From JBBPZA01 sp963728925 (GTDB lineage Bacteria; Actinomycetota; Thermoleophilia; Solirubrobacterales; Solirubrobacteraceae): a DNA stretch of 64,000 nt. Numbering within the stretch: the first letter of the stretch is position 1; each line of letters opens with the position of its first letter. The notes under the pieces were generated by a model, which saw only the letters and a list, made by a program, of their open reading frames with translations, searched no databases and was not told the origin of the DNA. Positions 16,840-25,576 of this stretch are shown here, piece after piece. The position numbers were made by a program, and so were the translations under genes. Where the stretch lies: assembly GCA_963728925.1 (NCBI GenBank), contig CAVSMB010000029.1, positions 124,001 to 188,000 on the forward strand, given 5' to 3'.

Positions 16840-18480
16840 ATGGCCTCCTCCGCCCCGCCGAAGCCGATCTACGTCACCGGGCACCGCAACCCCGACACCG
16901 ACTCGATCGCCGCTGCCGTCGGCTACGCCGAGCTCAAGCGGCGGCTGGACCCTCACAACGACTACGTCCCCGTGCGGCTCGGCGCGGTGAACGATCAGAC
17001 GCGCTGGGTGCTGGAGCGCGCCAAAGCGCCCGAGCCGCGGCTGCTGCCCCACGTCGAGCTGCGCGCGCGCGACGTCATGCGGTTCCAGTTCCCGATCGCC
17101 CGCTGCACCGACCCGGTGCGGACCGTGGGCCTGCTGATGGCGACCGAGTCGCTCGAGCTCGTTCCGCTCGTCGACGAGGAGGGCTCGCTCGACGGGCTGC
17201 TGACCGAGCGCGCCCTCGCCCGCCGCTACGTCCGCGAGTCCCAAGAGGCGTCGCGGCTGGACGCGCCGACCGCGGTGGCGACGATCGTCGACGTGCTCGG
17301 GGGCGAGCTCGTGGTGGAGGGCGCGCAGCGCGTCGCCGGGCGCGTCTTCGTGCTCGCCTCGGACACCTCGTCGCCCACGCAGGTCTCCGCCGGCGACGTG
17401 GTGGTGGTCGGCGACCGCGAGGACGCGCAGCGCCGCGCCATCGGCCACGGCGTCGGCCTGCTGGTGACCAGCAACGGCGTGACGCCTTCAGAGCAGGTCC
17501 TGGCGCTCGCGCGCGAACGCGGGACGGCCGTCGCCTCCTCGCCGCTGGACAGCTACGTGACCGGGCGGATGATCACGCTGAGCGGGCCGTGCCGCGCGCT
17601 GAGCGAGGTCGACCCGCTGACCGTGCACGAGGACGACCTGCTCGCCGACATCTCCGAGCAGGTCAAGGACGTCCACTACCGCGCGGCGATCGCCGTCGAC
17701 TCAGAGCGCCGGCCGATCGGCCTGCTCACCCGCGCCGACCTCGTTCGTCCGGCGCGCCGGCGCGTGCTTCTCGTCGACCACGCCGAGCAGGCCCAGAGCG
17801 TCCAAGGAGTGCAGCACGCGGAGATCGTCGAGATCCTCGACCACCACCACGTCGGCTCGATCGAGACCCAGCTCCCGGTGCGCGCGACCTTCGACCCGGT
17901 CGGCTCGACCGCCACCCTGGTCATCGAGCGCTTCCGCCGGAACGGCATGGAGCCGAGCCGTCCAACCGGCATCCTGCTGCTCGGCGGGATCCTCTCGGAC
18001 ACGGTGATCCTCAACTCGCCGACCACGACCGAGCGCGACCGCGCCGCAGTGGACTACCTCGAACGCGTGCTGGCGCTCGACACGACGGCGTTCGGCCGCG
18101 AGATGTTCGAGCGCACCTCCGACGTCTCGCAGCTCTCGCCGGCCGAGATCCTCGCCCGCGACCGCAAGGAGTACGACCTGGGCGCCGGCCGGTCGATGGC
18201 CATCGCCCAGATCGAGACCGTGGGTACGGCGCTCGCCGCGCGCGAGCCCGAGCTGCTCGGGGCGCTGCGGGTCGAGCAGGCCGACGGCGGCTACGCCCTC
18301 TCCGCGCTGATGATCACCGACATCCTCGCGCGGGCGACCGAGCTGCTCGTGGCGGGCGACACCGCCGCGGCGGCGCGCGCCTTCGACGCGGCGGAGGCGG
18401 ACGGCTCGATTGCGCTCCCCGGGGTGATGAGCCGCAAGAAGCAGGTCGCGCCCAGCCTGCTCTCGGCGCTGGCCAGCTGA
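16840..18480 (+). CDS. ppaC: Manganese-dependent family II inorganic pyrophosphatase with CBS and DRTGG domains
   Basis: 546 aa. The DHH-type N-terminus YVTGHRNPDTDSIAAAVGYA is followed by a CBS domain, a DRTGG-like region and a second CBS part (LTVHEDDLLADISEQ, PIGLLTRADL). The DHH domain resumes with EILDHHHVGSIET (metal-binding) and the DHHA2 domain with SRKK near the C-terminus. The enzyme hydrolyses pyrophosphate. In homologues the CBS pair binds AMP/ADP (inhibitory) or diadenosine polyphosphates (activating). The ATG at 16840 fits the family start. It is monocistronic, diverging from the broken glucodextranase gene. Confidence 0.92.
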   Translation: MASSAPPKPIYVTGHRNPDTDSIAAAVGYAELKRRLDPHNDYVPVRLGAVNDQTRWVLERAKAPEPRLLPHVELRARDVMRFQFPIARCTDPVRTVGLLMATESLELVPLVDEEGSLDGLLTERALARRYVRESQEASRLDAPTAVATIVDVLGGELVVEGAQRVAGRVFVLASDTSSPTQVSAGDVVVVGDREDAQRRAIGHGVGLLVTSNGVTPSEQVLALARERGTAVASSPLDSYVTGRMITLSGPCRALSEVDPLTVHEDDLLADISEQVKDVHYRAAIAVDSERRPIGLLTRADLVRPARRRVLLVDHAEQAQSVQGVQHAEIVEILDHHHVGSIETQLPVRATFDPVGSTATLVIERFRRNGMEPSRPTGILLLGGILSDTVILNSPTTTERDRAAVDYLERVLALDTTAFGREMFERTSDVSQLSPAEILARDRKEYDLGAGRSMAIAQIETVGTALAAREPELLGALRVEQADGGYALSALMITDILARATELLVAGDTAAAARAFDAAEADGSIALPGVMSRKKQVAPSLLSALAS

Positions 18481-18496
18481 GCGGTCAGCCGAGCGC

Positions 18497-19468
18497 TCAG
18501 CCGGGCGGCGACGCGACCGGTCGGCCTCGCTCGCGCTGGCGCTCGGGGCTCACGCGCACCACGTCCCAGGCGAGGCCGAGGCGCTCGAGCGTGCGGATGA
18601 AGTGTCCGCCAAGGTCGAGCTCGGCCCTGCGCAGGCCATGGAACGCCGAGGTCGGGAACGCGTGGTGGTTGTTGTGCCAGGACTCGCCGAAGGTGGCGAG
18701 GGCGAGCCAGCCGACGTTGGTGGACTCGTCGTGGGTCGCGAAGCGGCGGCGCCCGAAGTAGTGGCAGATCGAGTTGATGCTGAACGTCGCGTGGTGGAGC
18801 AGGAAGATGCGCACCAGCCCCGCCCACACCAGCGTCAGCAGTCCACCGACCAGCGTTCCCTTGATCGCGAGCCCGAGCAGGAACGGGAGCAGGAGGCTCG
18901 CGGCGATCATCGGCTTCTCGGCCGCGTCGATGATGCGCATGCCCCGGTCCTTGATGAGGTCCGCGCCGTAGCGGCGGCGGTCGGCCTGGCCGACGGTGGT
19001 GAACAGCCACCCCGCGTGCGCGTGCCAGAGCCCTCTGAAGGCGCCGAGCCCGGCCTCGTGGGGGCTATGGGGATCGCCGTCCTCGTCGGCGAAGTCGTGA
19101 TGCTTGCGGTGATCGGTCACCCACTTGATCACCGACCCCTCGACCGCCAGCGTTCCGAGCACGGCGAGCGAGTAGCGGACCCCGGGGCGGGTCCGGAACG
19201 AACGGTGCGTGAGCAGCCGGTGAAAGCCCACCGTTATGCCGAGGCACGTCGCCGCGTAGCCCACCGCCAGGAGGACCAGGTCGACCGGCTCGACGAACCG
19301 GCGCCAGCACAGGACGACGGCGAGCAGGAAGGCCAGGAACGGGAGCGAGAGCGCGAGCAGGTTGCTGACCTGGCGGGCGGTCGCCACGCCGCGCGGCGCA
19401 GCGGGGGCAAGCGTGTCGCCGGCGGTGGCGGACAGCGTGTCCTGCGATCGGATCGGAAGCGTGCTCAC
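18497..19468 (-). CDS. Acyl-CoA/acyl-lipid delta-9-type fatty acid desaturase
   Basis: 323 aa. Three histidine boxes bind the di-iron centre: HRLLTH (about residue 83), HRKHH (about 120) and HNNHH (about 265). Four membrane spans lie between and before them (for example LALSLPFLAFLLAVVLCW). GFHRLLTHRSF and GWLFTT match stearoyl-CoA desaturase-like enzymes. They put a cis double bond into saturated acyl chains and adjust membrane fluidity. No fused cytochrome b5 is present, so an external ferredoxin is needed. The GTG start overlaps the upstream stop by four bases (GTGA), implying cotranscription with the 19465 gene. Confidence 0.9.
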   Translation of the reverse strand: MSTLPIRSQDTLSATAGDTLAPAAPRGVATARQVSNLLALSLPFLAFLLAVVLCWRRFVEPVDLVLLAVGYAATCLGITVGFHRLLTHRSFRTRPGVRYSLAVLGTLAVEGSVIKWVTDHRKHHDFADEDGDPHSPHEAGLGAFRGLWHAHAGWLFTTVGQADRRRYGADLIKDRGMRIIDAAEKPMIAASLLLPFLLGLAIKGTLVGGLLTLVWAGLVRIFLLHHATFSINSICHYFGRRRFATHDESTNVGWLALATFGESWHNNHHAFPTSAFHGLRRAELDLGGHFIRTLERLGLAWDVVRVSPERQRERGRPVASPPG

Positions 19469-19875
19469 GGCAGCCTGCCCGCCTTTCGCTCGCCGCGTAC
19501 GCGGGCGAGCGCGGTGAGCACCTCGTCGCGCCGGTGGAATTTCATCTCGTACTCGCGCACCAGCGTGATGGTGTGGAGGTCAGCGCTCTCCACGGCGGTC
19601 ACGACCTCGTCGGCGTCGAGGGCGTCGTAGCGGGGAAGCGGCTCGCTTCCGCGCAGATAGCGGAGCTTGGCGAGCACCTCCGGGCGGTCCTGGTGCGATC
19701 TCTCGAAGGTCTCGATGCTCGCCAGCTCGGACTGGGAGTGCCGGCGAAGCTGCTCGGTCACGCGGTCGGCCTTGAGGCGGTCGTAGCCGGCGATCGGCAG
19801 CGCGTCTTCACCGGCCGGGAGCGGATCGGCGACCGTGGGGGCGTCCTGAGGGCCGCGACGACGAAGGTTGAACAT
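19465..19875 (-). CDS. Small conserved protein upstream of desaturase, function unknown
   Basis: 136 aa, soluble and highly charged. The segments YDRLKADRVTEQLRRHSQSE and LASIETFERSHQDRPEVLAK form predicted helices. A second similar helix pair (YDALDADEVVTAVESADLHT to EYEMKFHRRDEVL) makes the protein an apparent internal duplication of a YD-L-A-x-x-V-x(n)-YE/FE-x(4)-H/R-R-x-V-L unit. I cannot name the family. AGGAG lies seven bases before the ATG. It is translationally coupled to the desaturase, so a link to membrane-lipid control is possible but unproven. Confidence 0.75.
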   Translation of the reverse strand: MFNLRRRGPQDAPTVADPLPAGEDALPIAGYDRLKADRVTEQLRRHSQSELASIETFERSHQDRPEVLAKLRYLRGSEPLPRYDALDADEVVTAVESADLHTITLVREYEMKFHRRDEVLTALARVRGERKAGRLP

Positions 19876-20032
19876 GGCCAGCTCCTATGCTCGGGTGCGC
19901 GCCGAGCCCGTAGGGATCGACATCGCCACGCCGGCCGAGTGTCGGAGCCGGAAGGCGCCCGCCGTTTGCTGGGGCGAGCACCACCACGCTAGCACCGGCG
20001 GGCCGGAGGTCGAGCGAGTGTTGCGTGGTGGG

Positions 20033-20072
20033 CGCACTCCGCGGGGCTAGACCGCACTCCGCGGGGCTAGAC
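20033..20072 (+). repeat. Two tandem 20-bp repeats upstream of the ANTAR gene
   Basis: CGCACTCCGCGGGGCTAGAC occurs twice with no spacer, ending 20 bases before the ANTAR start codon. It includes the palindrome CCGCGG and a CTAGAC that could form part of a -10 region. It may be a duplicated operator or promoter element, or a recent replication slip. Confidence 0.6.
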
Positions 20073-20092
20073 TCCGGACACGCAGGAGCGAC

Positions 20093-20683
20093 ATGACCTA
20101 CCTCGACACCGAGCACCTTCGCGTGCTGATCGCGAACGAGCGCAAGGATCGGCTTGCGCTCGTCGCGCCGCTTGTCGCGCAGGTGGGCCACGAGGTGATC
20201 GCGCGCGAGATCGACGTCGAAGACGTCGGTGCCGTGACGGCCAGGGAACGGCCCGACGTCGCTCTCGTCGGGCTCGGCCAGAGCTCCGAGCACGCGCTCG
20301 AGCGGATCGGCCGGATCGTCCAGGAGGCCGCCTGCCCGGTCATCGTCCTGATCCACGCCCCCGCTCCCGAGTTCGTCAAGGAAGCGTCCAAGCGCGGCGT
20401 GTTCGCCTACATCACCGACGCCGACGTCGAGGACTGGCAGAGCTCGATCGACATCGTGCTGCGCCGCTTCGCGGAGTACCACGAGCTCGAGGGCGCGTTC
20501 GGGCGCCGTGCGCTGACCGAGCGCGCGAAGGGCATCCTGATGGAGCGCCACTCGGTCGACGCCGCGACCGCCTTCGAGATGCTCCGCACCCACGCGCGTG
20601 AGGCCAACCGCAAGCTCGTCGACGTCGCTGGCGCCGTGGTCGACGGCCACCGCCTGCTGCCCAGGCAGCCCCGGGGGTCTTGA
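20093..20683 (+). CDS. ANTAR-domain response regulator (RNA-binding antiterminator)
   Basis: 196 aa. The N-terminal receiver-like domain (LRVLIANERKDRLALVAPLV, VALVGLG, ACPVIVLI) has Gly-Leu-Gly where a phosphoacceptor Asp usually sits, so it may be a pseudo-receiver. The C-terminal ANTAR domain is clear: FGRRALTERAKGILMERHSV, AFEMLRTHAREANRKLVDVA. ANTAR proteins bind paired hexanucleotide loops in nascent RNA and prevent termination. AGGAG lies four bases before the ATG. No cognate kinase is adjacent. Its RNA targets are probably elsewhere. Confidence 0.88.
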   Translation: MTYLDTEHLRVLIANERKDRLALVAPLVAQVGHEVIAREIDVEDVGAVTARERPDVALVGLGQSSEHALERIGRIVQEAACPVIVLIHAPAPEFVKEASKRGVFAYITDADVEDWQSSIDIVLRRFAEYHELEGAFGRRALTERAKGILMERHSVDAATAFEMLRTHAREANRKLVDVAGAVVDGHRLLPRQPRGS

Positions 20684-20692
20684 GCCGGGCCG

Positions 20693-21709
20693 CTACCGGC
20701 CGGCCTGGCGTCCTGCCCGGCCGATCCGCGCCCGAAGGAAGGCAGAGGCCTTCTGCACCGGGTCGGTGTCCAGCGGCCAGTGATCGGTGAGCAGTGCGTC
20801 GATCTCGGACGGGGCGATCGTGCGCAGCCGCTGGACCCGGCGGCGCTTGAGCAGGATCATGGGGAGCCCAATGCCGTTCGCAGCATAGGCGCGCAGGGCA
20901 ACGGACAGAGCTCCGCGCCGCGTCGCGGCGACGAGGAGGTGGGCCTGGACCACCGCGAAGCGCGGCGCCAGCTTCACCAGCGACGCGAGCGGCACGTTCT
21001 TCAGGACCAGCAGCTGGGAGTTCTTGATGAACTGGTGGAGCTGGAAGTGCCCCAGCCTTCCGGCGGTGACCCCCACGCCGTGCAGGACCCGGGCGCGAGG
21101 GGCGAGGACGACCCGATAGCCGGCGAGCCGCGCCCGGAAGCCGAGGTCCACGTCCTCGAGGTAGGCGAAGTACTGCGGGTCGAGCACGCCGACGTGCTCG
21201 AGCACGCTGCGGCGGTAGATCGAAGCCCCGCCCGACGCCGCGAAGATCTCGGGATAGCCCTCCAAGGCGAGCTCGGCGACGCGCTCGCCGCGCCGGTCGC
21301 GGTAGGGAAGGCCCCAGCGGGAGAGCTGCTCGCCGGCCGAGTCCACCATCTCGGGGTCGCGGCGCTCCAGCATGAGGCTCGCAGCAACGTCGGCGTGGTC
21401 CATCGCAGCGAGCATCTCCTCGGCCCAGCGCGGTTGCGCGATCGCGTCGTTGTTGAGCAGGGCGACGAAGTCTGTGCTTGACGCCTCGATGCCGGCGTTG
21501 ACACCGCCGGCGAAGCCCCTGTTCACGGGGAGGCGCAGCGTGATCGCCTCGGGGTGATGGTCGCGCACATACTCCAGCGAGCCGTCCGTCGAGGCGTTGT
21601 CGACGACGACGACCTCGAGCTCGTCGACGGTCTGCTCGCGCAGGGCGGCGAGGCACGCCGCGAGCTCCTCCCTGCCGTTCCAGTTCGGTATCACGACGGA
21701 GAGACGCAC
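20693..21709 (-). CDS. Family 2 glycosyltransferase
   Basis: 338 aa. The GT-A fold starts with LSVVIPNWNGREELAACLAA. The VVVDNASTDGSLEYV stretch carries the nucleotide-binding Asp, VALLNNDAI the DxD-like metal site, and YFAYLEDVDLGFRARLAGY the ED catalytic region. It resembles rhamnosyltransferase-type WcaA/RfbF proteins that build cell-wall or surface glycans. The C-terminal helices (LHQFIKNSQLLVLKNVP) may touch the membrane. It is the last gene of a tight minus-strand cluster (DUF2510, GH20, GT2) with 12 bases to the GH20 gene. GTG start. Acceptor unknown. Confidence 0.9.
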   Translation of the reverse strand: MRLSVVIPNWNGREELAACLAALREQTVDELEVVVVDNASTDGSLEYVRDHHPEAITLRLPVNRGFAGGVNAGIEASSTDFVALLNNDAIAQPRWAEEMLAAMDHADVAASLMLERRDPEMVDSAGEQLSRWGLPYRDRRGERVAELALEGYPEIFAASGGASIYRRSVLEHVGVLDPQYFAYLEDVDLGFRARLAGYRVVLAPRARVLHGVGVTAGRLGHFQLHQFIKNSQLLVLKNVPLASLVKLAPRFAVVQAHLLVAATRRGALSVALRAYAANGIGLPMILLKRRRVQRLRTIAPSEIDALLTDHWPLDTDPVQKASAFLRARIGRAGRQAGR

Positions 21710-21721
21710 GCCGGTCGCGCC

Positions 21722-23308
21722 TCAGCCCGCGGGCGCCGCGCGGTCGGCGAGCGCCTGGAAGCCCGCCTCGTCGCCGGCCGCCGCGAGGCTGCCCCACGTC
21801 TTCTGGGCGACGATCCTCAGGCGAGGCAGCGCCTGGGCGGCGGCTTGCGCCACCGAGGCCGTGTTCGGGCGGTCGTTCCACACCGCCAGCGAGGCGCCGA
21901 GCTGCCGCCGATCCCCAGGGGGCAGGACGATCCGCGGATCGGCGACGCCGGTCGCCCAGCGGGCGGAGTCCAGCCCCTCGAAGGCCGACGGCTCCCAGTC
22001 GGAGTACATCTGGGCGATGTCGGCGCGCAGGTCGGTCACCGGTCCGCCGGTGACGACGTAGAGCGGCCACCAGCCCATGTTGACGACGCGATAGCCCGCG
22101 CCCACGAGCGCGGCCGGCGAGGGGGAGACGCGGTTCTCCCACCACTGCACGACCGCGCGGGTGTCCAGGCGCGTGGCGCGGCCGCCGGCCATGCCGTCCG
22201 ACCACACGCGCTGCTCCTTGCCGGCCGCGCGCACGACGTCGCCCATGAGGTTGTCGAAGTCGAGCACCGCGTCCGCGCCGGTGGCGCTCGGCCCGAAGCG
22301 CGAGCGGGCGTAGGAGGCCAGCTGCGGGTAGAGGTCGTACTCGCTCGCGGTCTTGTTCGCGCCGAGGAACTCGTCGGAGCCGGTGTGCCACCAGCGGCCG
22401 GGGAAGAGGCCGACCAGGTCGCGGATCACGTTGCGGGCGAAGGCTCGGGCGGCGGGGAGCGTGATGTCGAGCTTGTCGGGTCGGCGCGCTCCGCCGGCGT
22501 CGCGGAGCTGGAGGTCGGGGCGCCCGCGCAACGCGGCGCCGAAGTGCCCCGGCATGTCGAGCTCCGGGACGATCTCGACGTGCCGGCGGGCGGCGTAGGC
22601 CACGAGCGCCCGGACCTCGTCGCGTGTCAGCGCCCCCGGCGTGGCGAGCCCGGGGTAGCGCCGGCTCTGGACCATGAAGCCCTCGTCGTCGGAGAGATGG
22701 AGCTGGAGCGTGTTCAGCTTGAGGTCGGCCATCGCGCGGATCTGGCGGCGCAGCTGCGCGGCCGTGTAGGTCTTGCGCGCGACGTCGAGCATGAGCCCGC
22801 GCTCGGGGTACAGGGGCGCGTCGCGCGCGGTTCCGCGGGGCGCGCCGCCCGGCGAGCGCAGGAGCTGCGCCAGCGTGCGCCCGCCGTAGAACACGCCGGC
22901 CGCCGCCGGGGCGGCGATCCGCACCGAGGCGCCCAGGCGCAGCTCGTAGCCCTCTCGCCCGAGCGTCTTGACGGGTCGCGTCAGGCGCAGCTCGACGTCG
23001 CCGGCACGGATGCGCTCGCCGCCGCGCGTGATCACCTCCACGCGGCGGCCCAGCAGGGAGCCGAGGTCGCCGGCGAGCGTGCGCGCCTCGCCGAGCAGGC
23101 GCGCTCGCTGCGACGGCGCGACGACGACGCGGACGTCGCGCCGCGGGGTGAAGCTCCCGGTTCCCGTCCCCCACGAGCGCACGGCGGGCACGGTGAAGGG
23201 GCGGCCGGGTGGTGTCGCGGCGCGCGCGTCGGTGGTGAGGCCGGCGGCGAGGAGCGCCGCCAGGGCGGCGGCGCGGAGCGCGAGGCGGGGGTCGGGACGG
23301 CCGGGCAT
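21722..23308 (-). CDS. Secreted family 20 beta-N-acetylhexosaminidase
   Basis: 528 aa. A signal peptide (LALRAAALAALLAAGLTTDA) precedes the GH20b domain. The catalytic barrel starts at ERGLMLDVARKTY and includes LNTLQLHLSDDEGF, EIVPELDMPGH and the catalytic pair in RWWHTGSDEF (Asp-Glu). Substrate tryptophans occur in VVQWWENR and NMGWWPLY. The enzyme removes terminal GlcNAc/GalNAc from chitin or peptidoglycan fragments using the substrate acetamido group. It is six bases from the DUF2510 gene and 12 from the GT2 gene, so one transcript is likely. Confidence 0.9.
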   Translation of the reverse strand: MPGRPDPRLALRAAALAALLAAGLTTDARAATPPGRPFTVPAVRSWGTGTGSFTPRRDVRVVVAPSQRARLLGEARTLAGDLGSLLGRRVEVITRGGERIRAGDVELRLTRPVKTLGREGYELRLGASVRIAAPAAAGVFYGGRTLAQLLRSPGGAPRGTARDAPLYPERGLMLDVARKTYTAAQLRRQIRAMADLKLNTLQLHLSDDEGFMVQSRRYPGLATPGALTRDEVRALVAYAARRHVEIVPELDMPGHFGAALRGRPDLQLRDAGGARRPDKLDITLPAARAFARNVIRDLVGLFPGRWWHTGSDEFLGANKTASEYDLYPQLASYARSRFGPSATGADAVLDFDNLMGDVVRAAGKEQRVWSDGMAGGRATRLDTRAVVQWWENRVSPSPAALVGAGYRVVNMGWWPLYVVTGGPVTDLRADIAQMYSDWEPSAFEGLDSARWATGVADPRIVLPPGDRRQLGASLAVWNDRPNTASVAQAAAQALPRLRIVAQKTWGSLAAAGDEAGFQALADRAAPAG

Positions 23309-23314
23309 CGGCGC

Positions 23315-23977
23315 TCAGTCGAAGTCGCGATACGTGTCGCGACCGGCCGACTGGTCCCACCAGCGCATGACGAGCACCGCGGCGAGGCACGTGTGGAGAC
23401 CGAGGTGGGGCAGGGCGGCGGCCGCGGGAAGGATCGAGACGGTGATCTCGGTCGCCTCGAGCGCCGCGCCGAGCAGAGCCTGGCGCTGGGCGTCCCACAG
23501 CCACCAGCGGCCGCGCTGGTCGTTGGCCCGCGAGCGCACGCCGATGTCGGCGAACTCGGCTGCCCACGTCAGGGCCCGGCCGTCGGCGAAGGTGAGCGCG
23601 CCGCCGCCCGACGAATGCTTCCACTCGTACAGCCCGATCTGGCCCGACGAGCCGAAGATCGAGATCTTCGGGTGCAGCAGCCCCTGCTGGTCCAGGCGCC
23701 AGGAGCCGTCGGAGGCCTGCGCGGTCGCGTCGCCGGCCATGCGGTTCATCAGGCCGCCCCACGCGACGCGCGCGACAACGTCCTCGCCGAGCTTGAGGTC
23801 GTCGGCCTTGGCCCGCAACCCGCCCTGGTGGAGGTTCAGCGTGCCGCCGACGGCGTCGGCGATCGGGCGGAAGTACCCGCGCGTCTCCTCCGTCCACGCC
23901 GCACCGTCCCACCGGCGCCAGCACGGCTGCCCGCCGGGATCGGGGTACCAGCCGGCGGCGGGGGCGGACGAGGTCAT
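23315..23977 (-). CDS. DUF2510-domain protein
   Basis: 220 aa. The N-terminal DUF2510 motif is AAGWYPDPGGQPCWRRWDGA with AWTEETR. The module is common in actinobacterial envelope proteins. The middle resembles a PH-like beta domain with regularly spaced GGL, KIS, GLYEW and GGALTF strands. One hydrophobic stretch near the C-terminus (ITVSILPAAAALPHLGLHTC, LAAVLVM) might touch the membrane. Function is unknown. It is probably the first gene of the operon with the GH20 and GT2 genes. Confidence 0.75.
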   Translation of the reverse strand: MTSSAPAAGWYPDPGGQPCWRRWDGAAWTEETRGYFRPIADAVGGTLNLHQGGLRAKADDLKLGEDVVARVAWGGLMNRMAGDATAQASDGSWRLDQQGLLHPKISIFGSSGQIGLYEWKHSSGGGALTFADGRALTWAAEFADIGVRSRANDQRGRWWLWDAQRQALLGAALEATEITVSILPAAAALPHLGLHTCLAAVLVMRWWDQSAGRDTYRDFD

Positions 23978-24029
23978 CGCGCCATGGTGGCAGGCGGGCG
24001 CCGCGACGGGTCGCGCTCCGGCGCGCGGC

Positions 24030-24956
24030 TCAGGCGGCGGCGCGGCGCGGCTCAGGCGGCGGCGTGACCCGCTCTCCCCACGCCGCGTCCTCGAAGCGCG
24101 CGGGCGCGGTGCTCTCGAGGAAGCCGCGCAGCAGCGCAGCGAGGCCCTCGGGGTCCTCGAGGTTCGGGAAGTGTGCGGCGCGCGGCAGCGTCGCGAAGCG
24201 GCTGCCGGGGATCGCCTCGTGCGCTGCGCGACCGTGGGCGATCGGGATCGTGTGGTCGCGCTCGCCCCACACGATGAGCGTCGGCATGCCGTCCAGGAGG
24301 TAGAGCCGGTCGCGAGCGCTCACCCGCTGCCCGCGGACGTCGATCACCGACCGCAGCGTCTGCACGAAGGCCTCACGGGCGCCCGGGCGCTCGAGCGGCC
24401 GCAGCGCGCGTGCGACAGCCTGCAGCTGCACGCCGGTGCCCGAGCCGCGCGCTCGCAGCCGCGCGCCCAGGCGGGCGAGCGCGTCGACCACGCGGCGGTC
24501 CGCAGCGGCGGCCAGCAGCGCCGAGGCGCCGGGAATGGCAGCCGTGCACAGCAGCGGGCTCACCTCTGGCCCCAGCCCGCCGCTCGAGACGAGGACGAGC
24601 CGCTCGGTGCGCTGGGGGAACTGCCAGAAGAACTGCATCGCGACGCCGCCGCCCAGCGAGTGGCCGACGATCGTCGCGCCGTCGACCCCGATCGCTGCGA
24701 GCAGGTCGCGCACCGCCGCGGCGTGGGCGCCGAGCGAGTAGTCGCCGCGTGGCGTCGCCGAGTCGCCGTGGCCGATGAGGTCGGGGGCGATGACGGTGTA
24801 GCCGTCGGCCAGCCGCGCCGCGACGGCCTCCCAGTGGCGCGAGGAGTTGACCATCCCGTGGATGAGCACGACCGGCGGCCCGGCGCCCGCGACCCGGTAG
24901 TTGACCCGGTGTCCGTGCAGGAGGACGCTGCGCGCCCGGAAGGCCGGCTCGCTCAC
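24030..24956 (-). CDS. Alpha/beta hydrolase
   Basis: 308 aa from the GTG at 24956 (VSEPAFRARS). The oxyanion motif LIHGMVNSSRHW, the nucleophile elbow VGHSLGGG (Ser), the acid in VWGERDHTIP (Asp) and the His in AAHFPNLEDP make a full triad. It resembles meta-cleavage-product hydrolases and generic esterases, and the substrate cannot be inferred. The longer open frame upstream would overlap the S4 gene on the other strand and lacks support. It diverges from the S4 gene with only about 30 bases between starts. Confidence 0.88.
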   Translation of the reverse strand: MSEPAFRARSVLLHGHRVNYRVAGAGPPVVLIHGMVNSSRHWEAVAARLADGYTVIAPDLIGHGDSATPRGDYSLGAHAAAVRDLLAAIGVDGATIVGHSLGGGVAMQFFWQFPQRTERLVLVSSGGLGPEVSPLLCTAAIPGASALLAAAADRRVVDALARLGARLRARGSGTGVQLQAVARALRPLERPGAREAFVQTLRSVIDVRGQRVSARDRLYLLDGMPTLIVWGERDHTIPIAHGRAAHEAIPGSRFATLPRAAHFPNLEDPEGLAALLRGFLESTAPARFEDAAWGERVTPPPEPRRAAA

Positions 24957-24986
24957 GAGCGCGAGGCTATGCCATCGTGGTGCGAC

Positions 24987-25205
24987 GTGACGCGCGAGAT
25001 CGCGATCAGCGGCGACATGATCCGCCTCGGTCAGCTCCTCAAGCTGGCCGGTGTGGTCGGGGGCGGTGGCGAGCTGAAGGACTTCCTCGGCGCCGAGCGC
25101 GTGCTCGTGAACGGCGTCCACGAGCGCCGTCGCGGCCGGCAGCTGCACCCCGGCGACCTCGTCGAGACGGGCAAAGAGCGCCTGCACGTGACCGGAGCAA
25201 GCTGA
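24987..25205 (+). CDS. Small S4-domain RNA-binding protein (YaaA/YlmH-like)
   Basis: 72 aa, a stand-alone S4 domain: IAISGDMIRLGQLLKLAGVV, GELKDFLGAERVLVNG, ERRRGRQLHPGDLVETG. The GGELKDF...VLVNG...RGRQL...GD pattern is the RNA-binding surface of S4 proteins. Such small proteins are often tied to ribosome assembly or stalled-ribosome handling. The start could be the GTG at 24987 or the ATG at 24969. The GTG gives the usual family N-terminus. The stop lies one base before the ATG of the DksA-like pseudogene. Confidence 0.82.
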   Translation: MTREIAISGDMIRLGQLLKLAGVVGGGGELKDFLGAERVLVNGVHERRRGRQLHPGDLVETGKERLHVTGAS

Positions 25206-25206
25206 G

Positions 25207-25576
25207 ATGGCCGACAGCGACCCGCCCGACCACCAGGAGGTCGAGCGGGCGCTGCGCGCGCGTCACGCCGAGCTGCAGGAGCGCCTGGCCGGCTTCTCGC
25301 GGCCGCCGGAGCGCGGCGCGGAGCTCTGCATTTCGGCAAGCGCATCGGCGAGGGCACGAGCGAGGCGATCAGCCGGCTCACTGATATCGGCGTCGGAGGG
25401 AGCCTCGAGGCGTCGGCCCTGCGCGTCGACCGGGCGCTCGAGAAGCTTCAGGAGGGCAGCTACGGGGTCTGCGACGCCTGCGGCGGCCCGATCGCCCGAG
25501 CTCGGCTTGACGCGGTACCCGAGAGCGTCGAGTGCATCGACTGCGCGCGGGGCGGGCGTCGCCGGGTCAGGGGGTG
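25207..25576 (+). pseudogene. TraR/DksA-family zinc-finger gene, frameshifted
   Basis: The first frame gives MADSDPPDHQEVERALRARH with a coiled-coil helix up to RPPERGAELC. Two extra bases (or one missing) at about 25331 then break it. The other frame continues FGKRIGEGTSEAISRLTDI, VDRALEKLQEGSYGVCDACG and a second CIDCA cysteine pair, ending at 25576. The C4 finger (CDAC, CIDC) is that of DksA/TraR proteins, which bind the RNA polymerase secondary channel and alter the stringent response. As written the finger cannot be translated. A sequencing error is possible. Confidence 0.75.

Noticed and set aside
20412..23924. A 1170-residue minus-strand open frame
   Set aside because: It covers the GT2, GH20 and DUF2510 genes in a different frame and is extremely Arg-rich; the three real genes explain the region.
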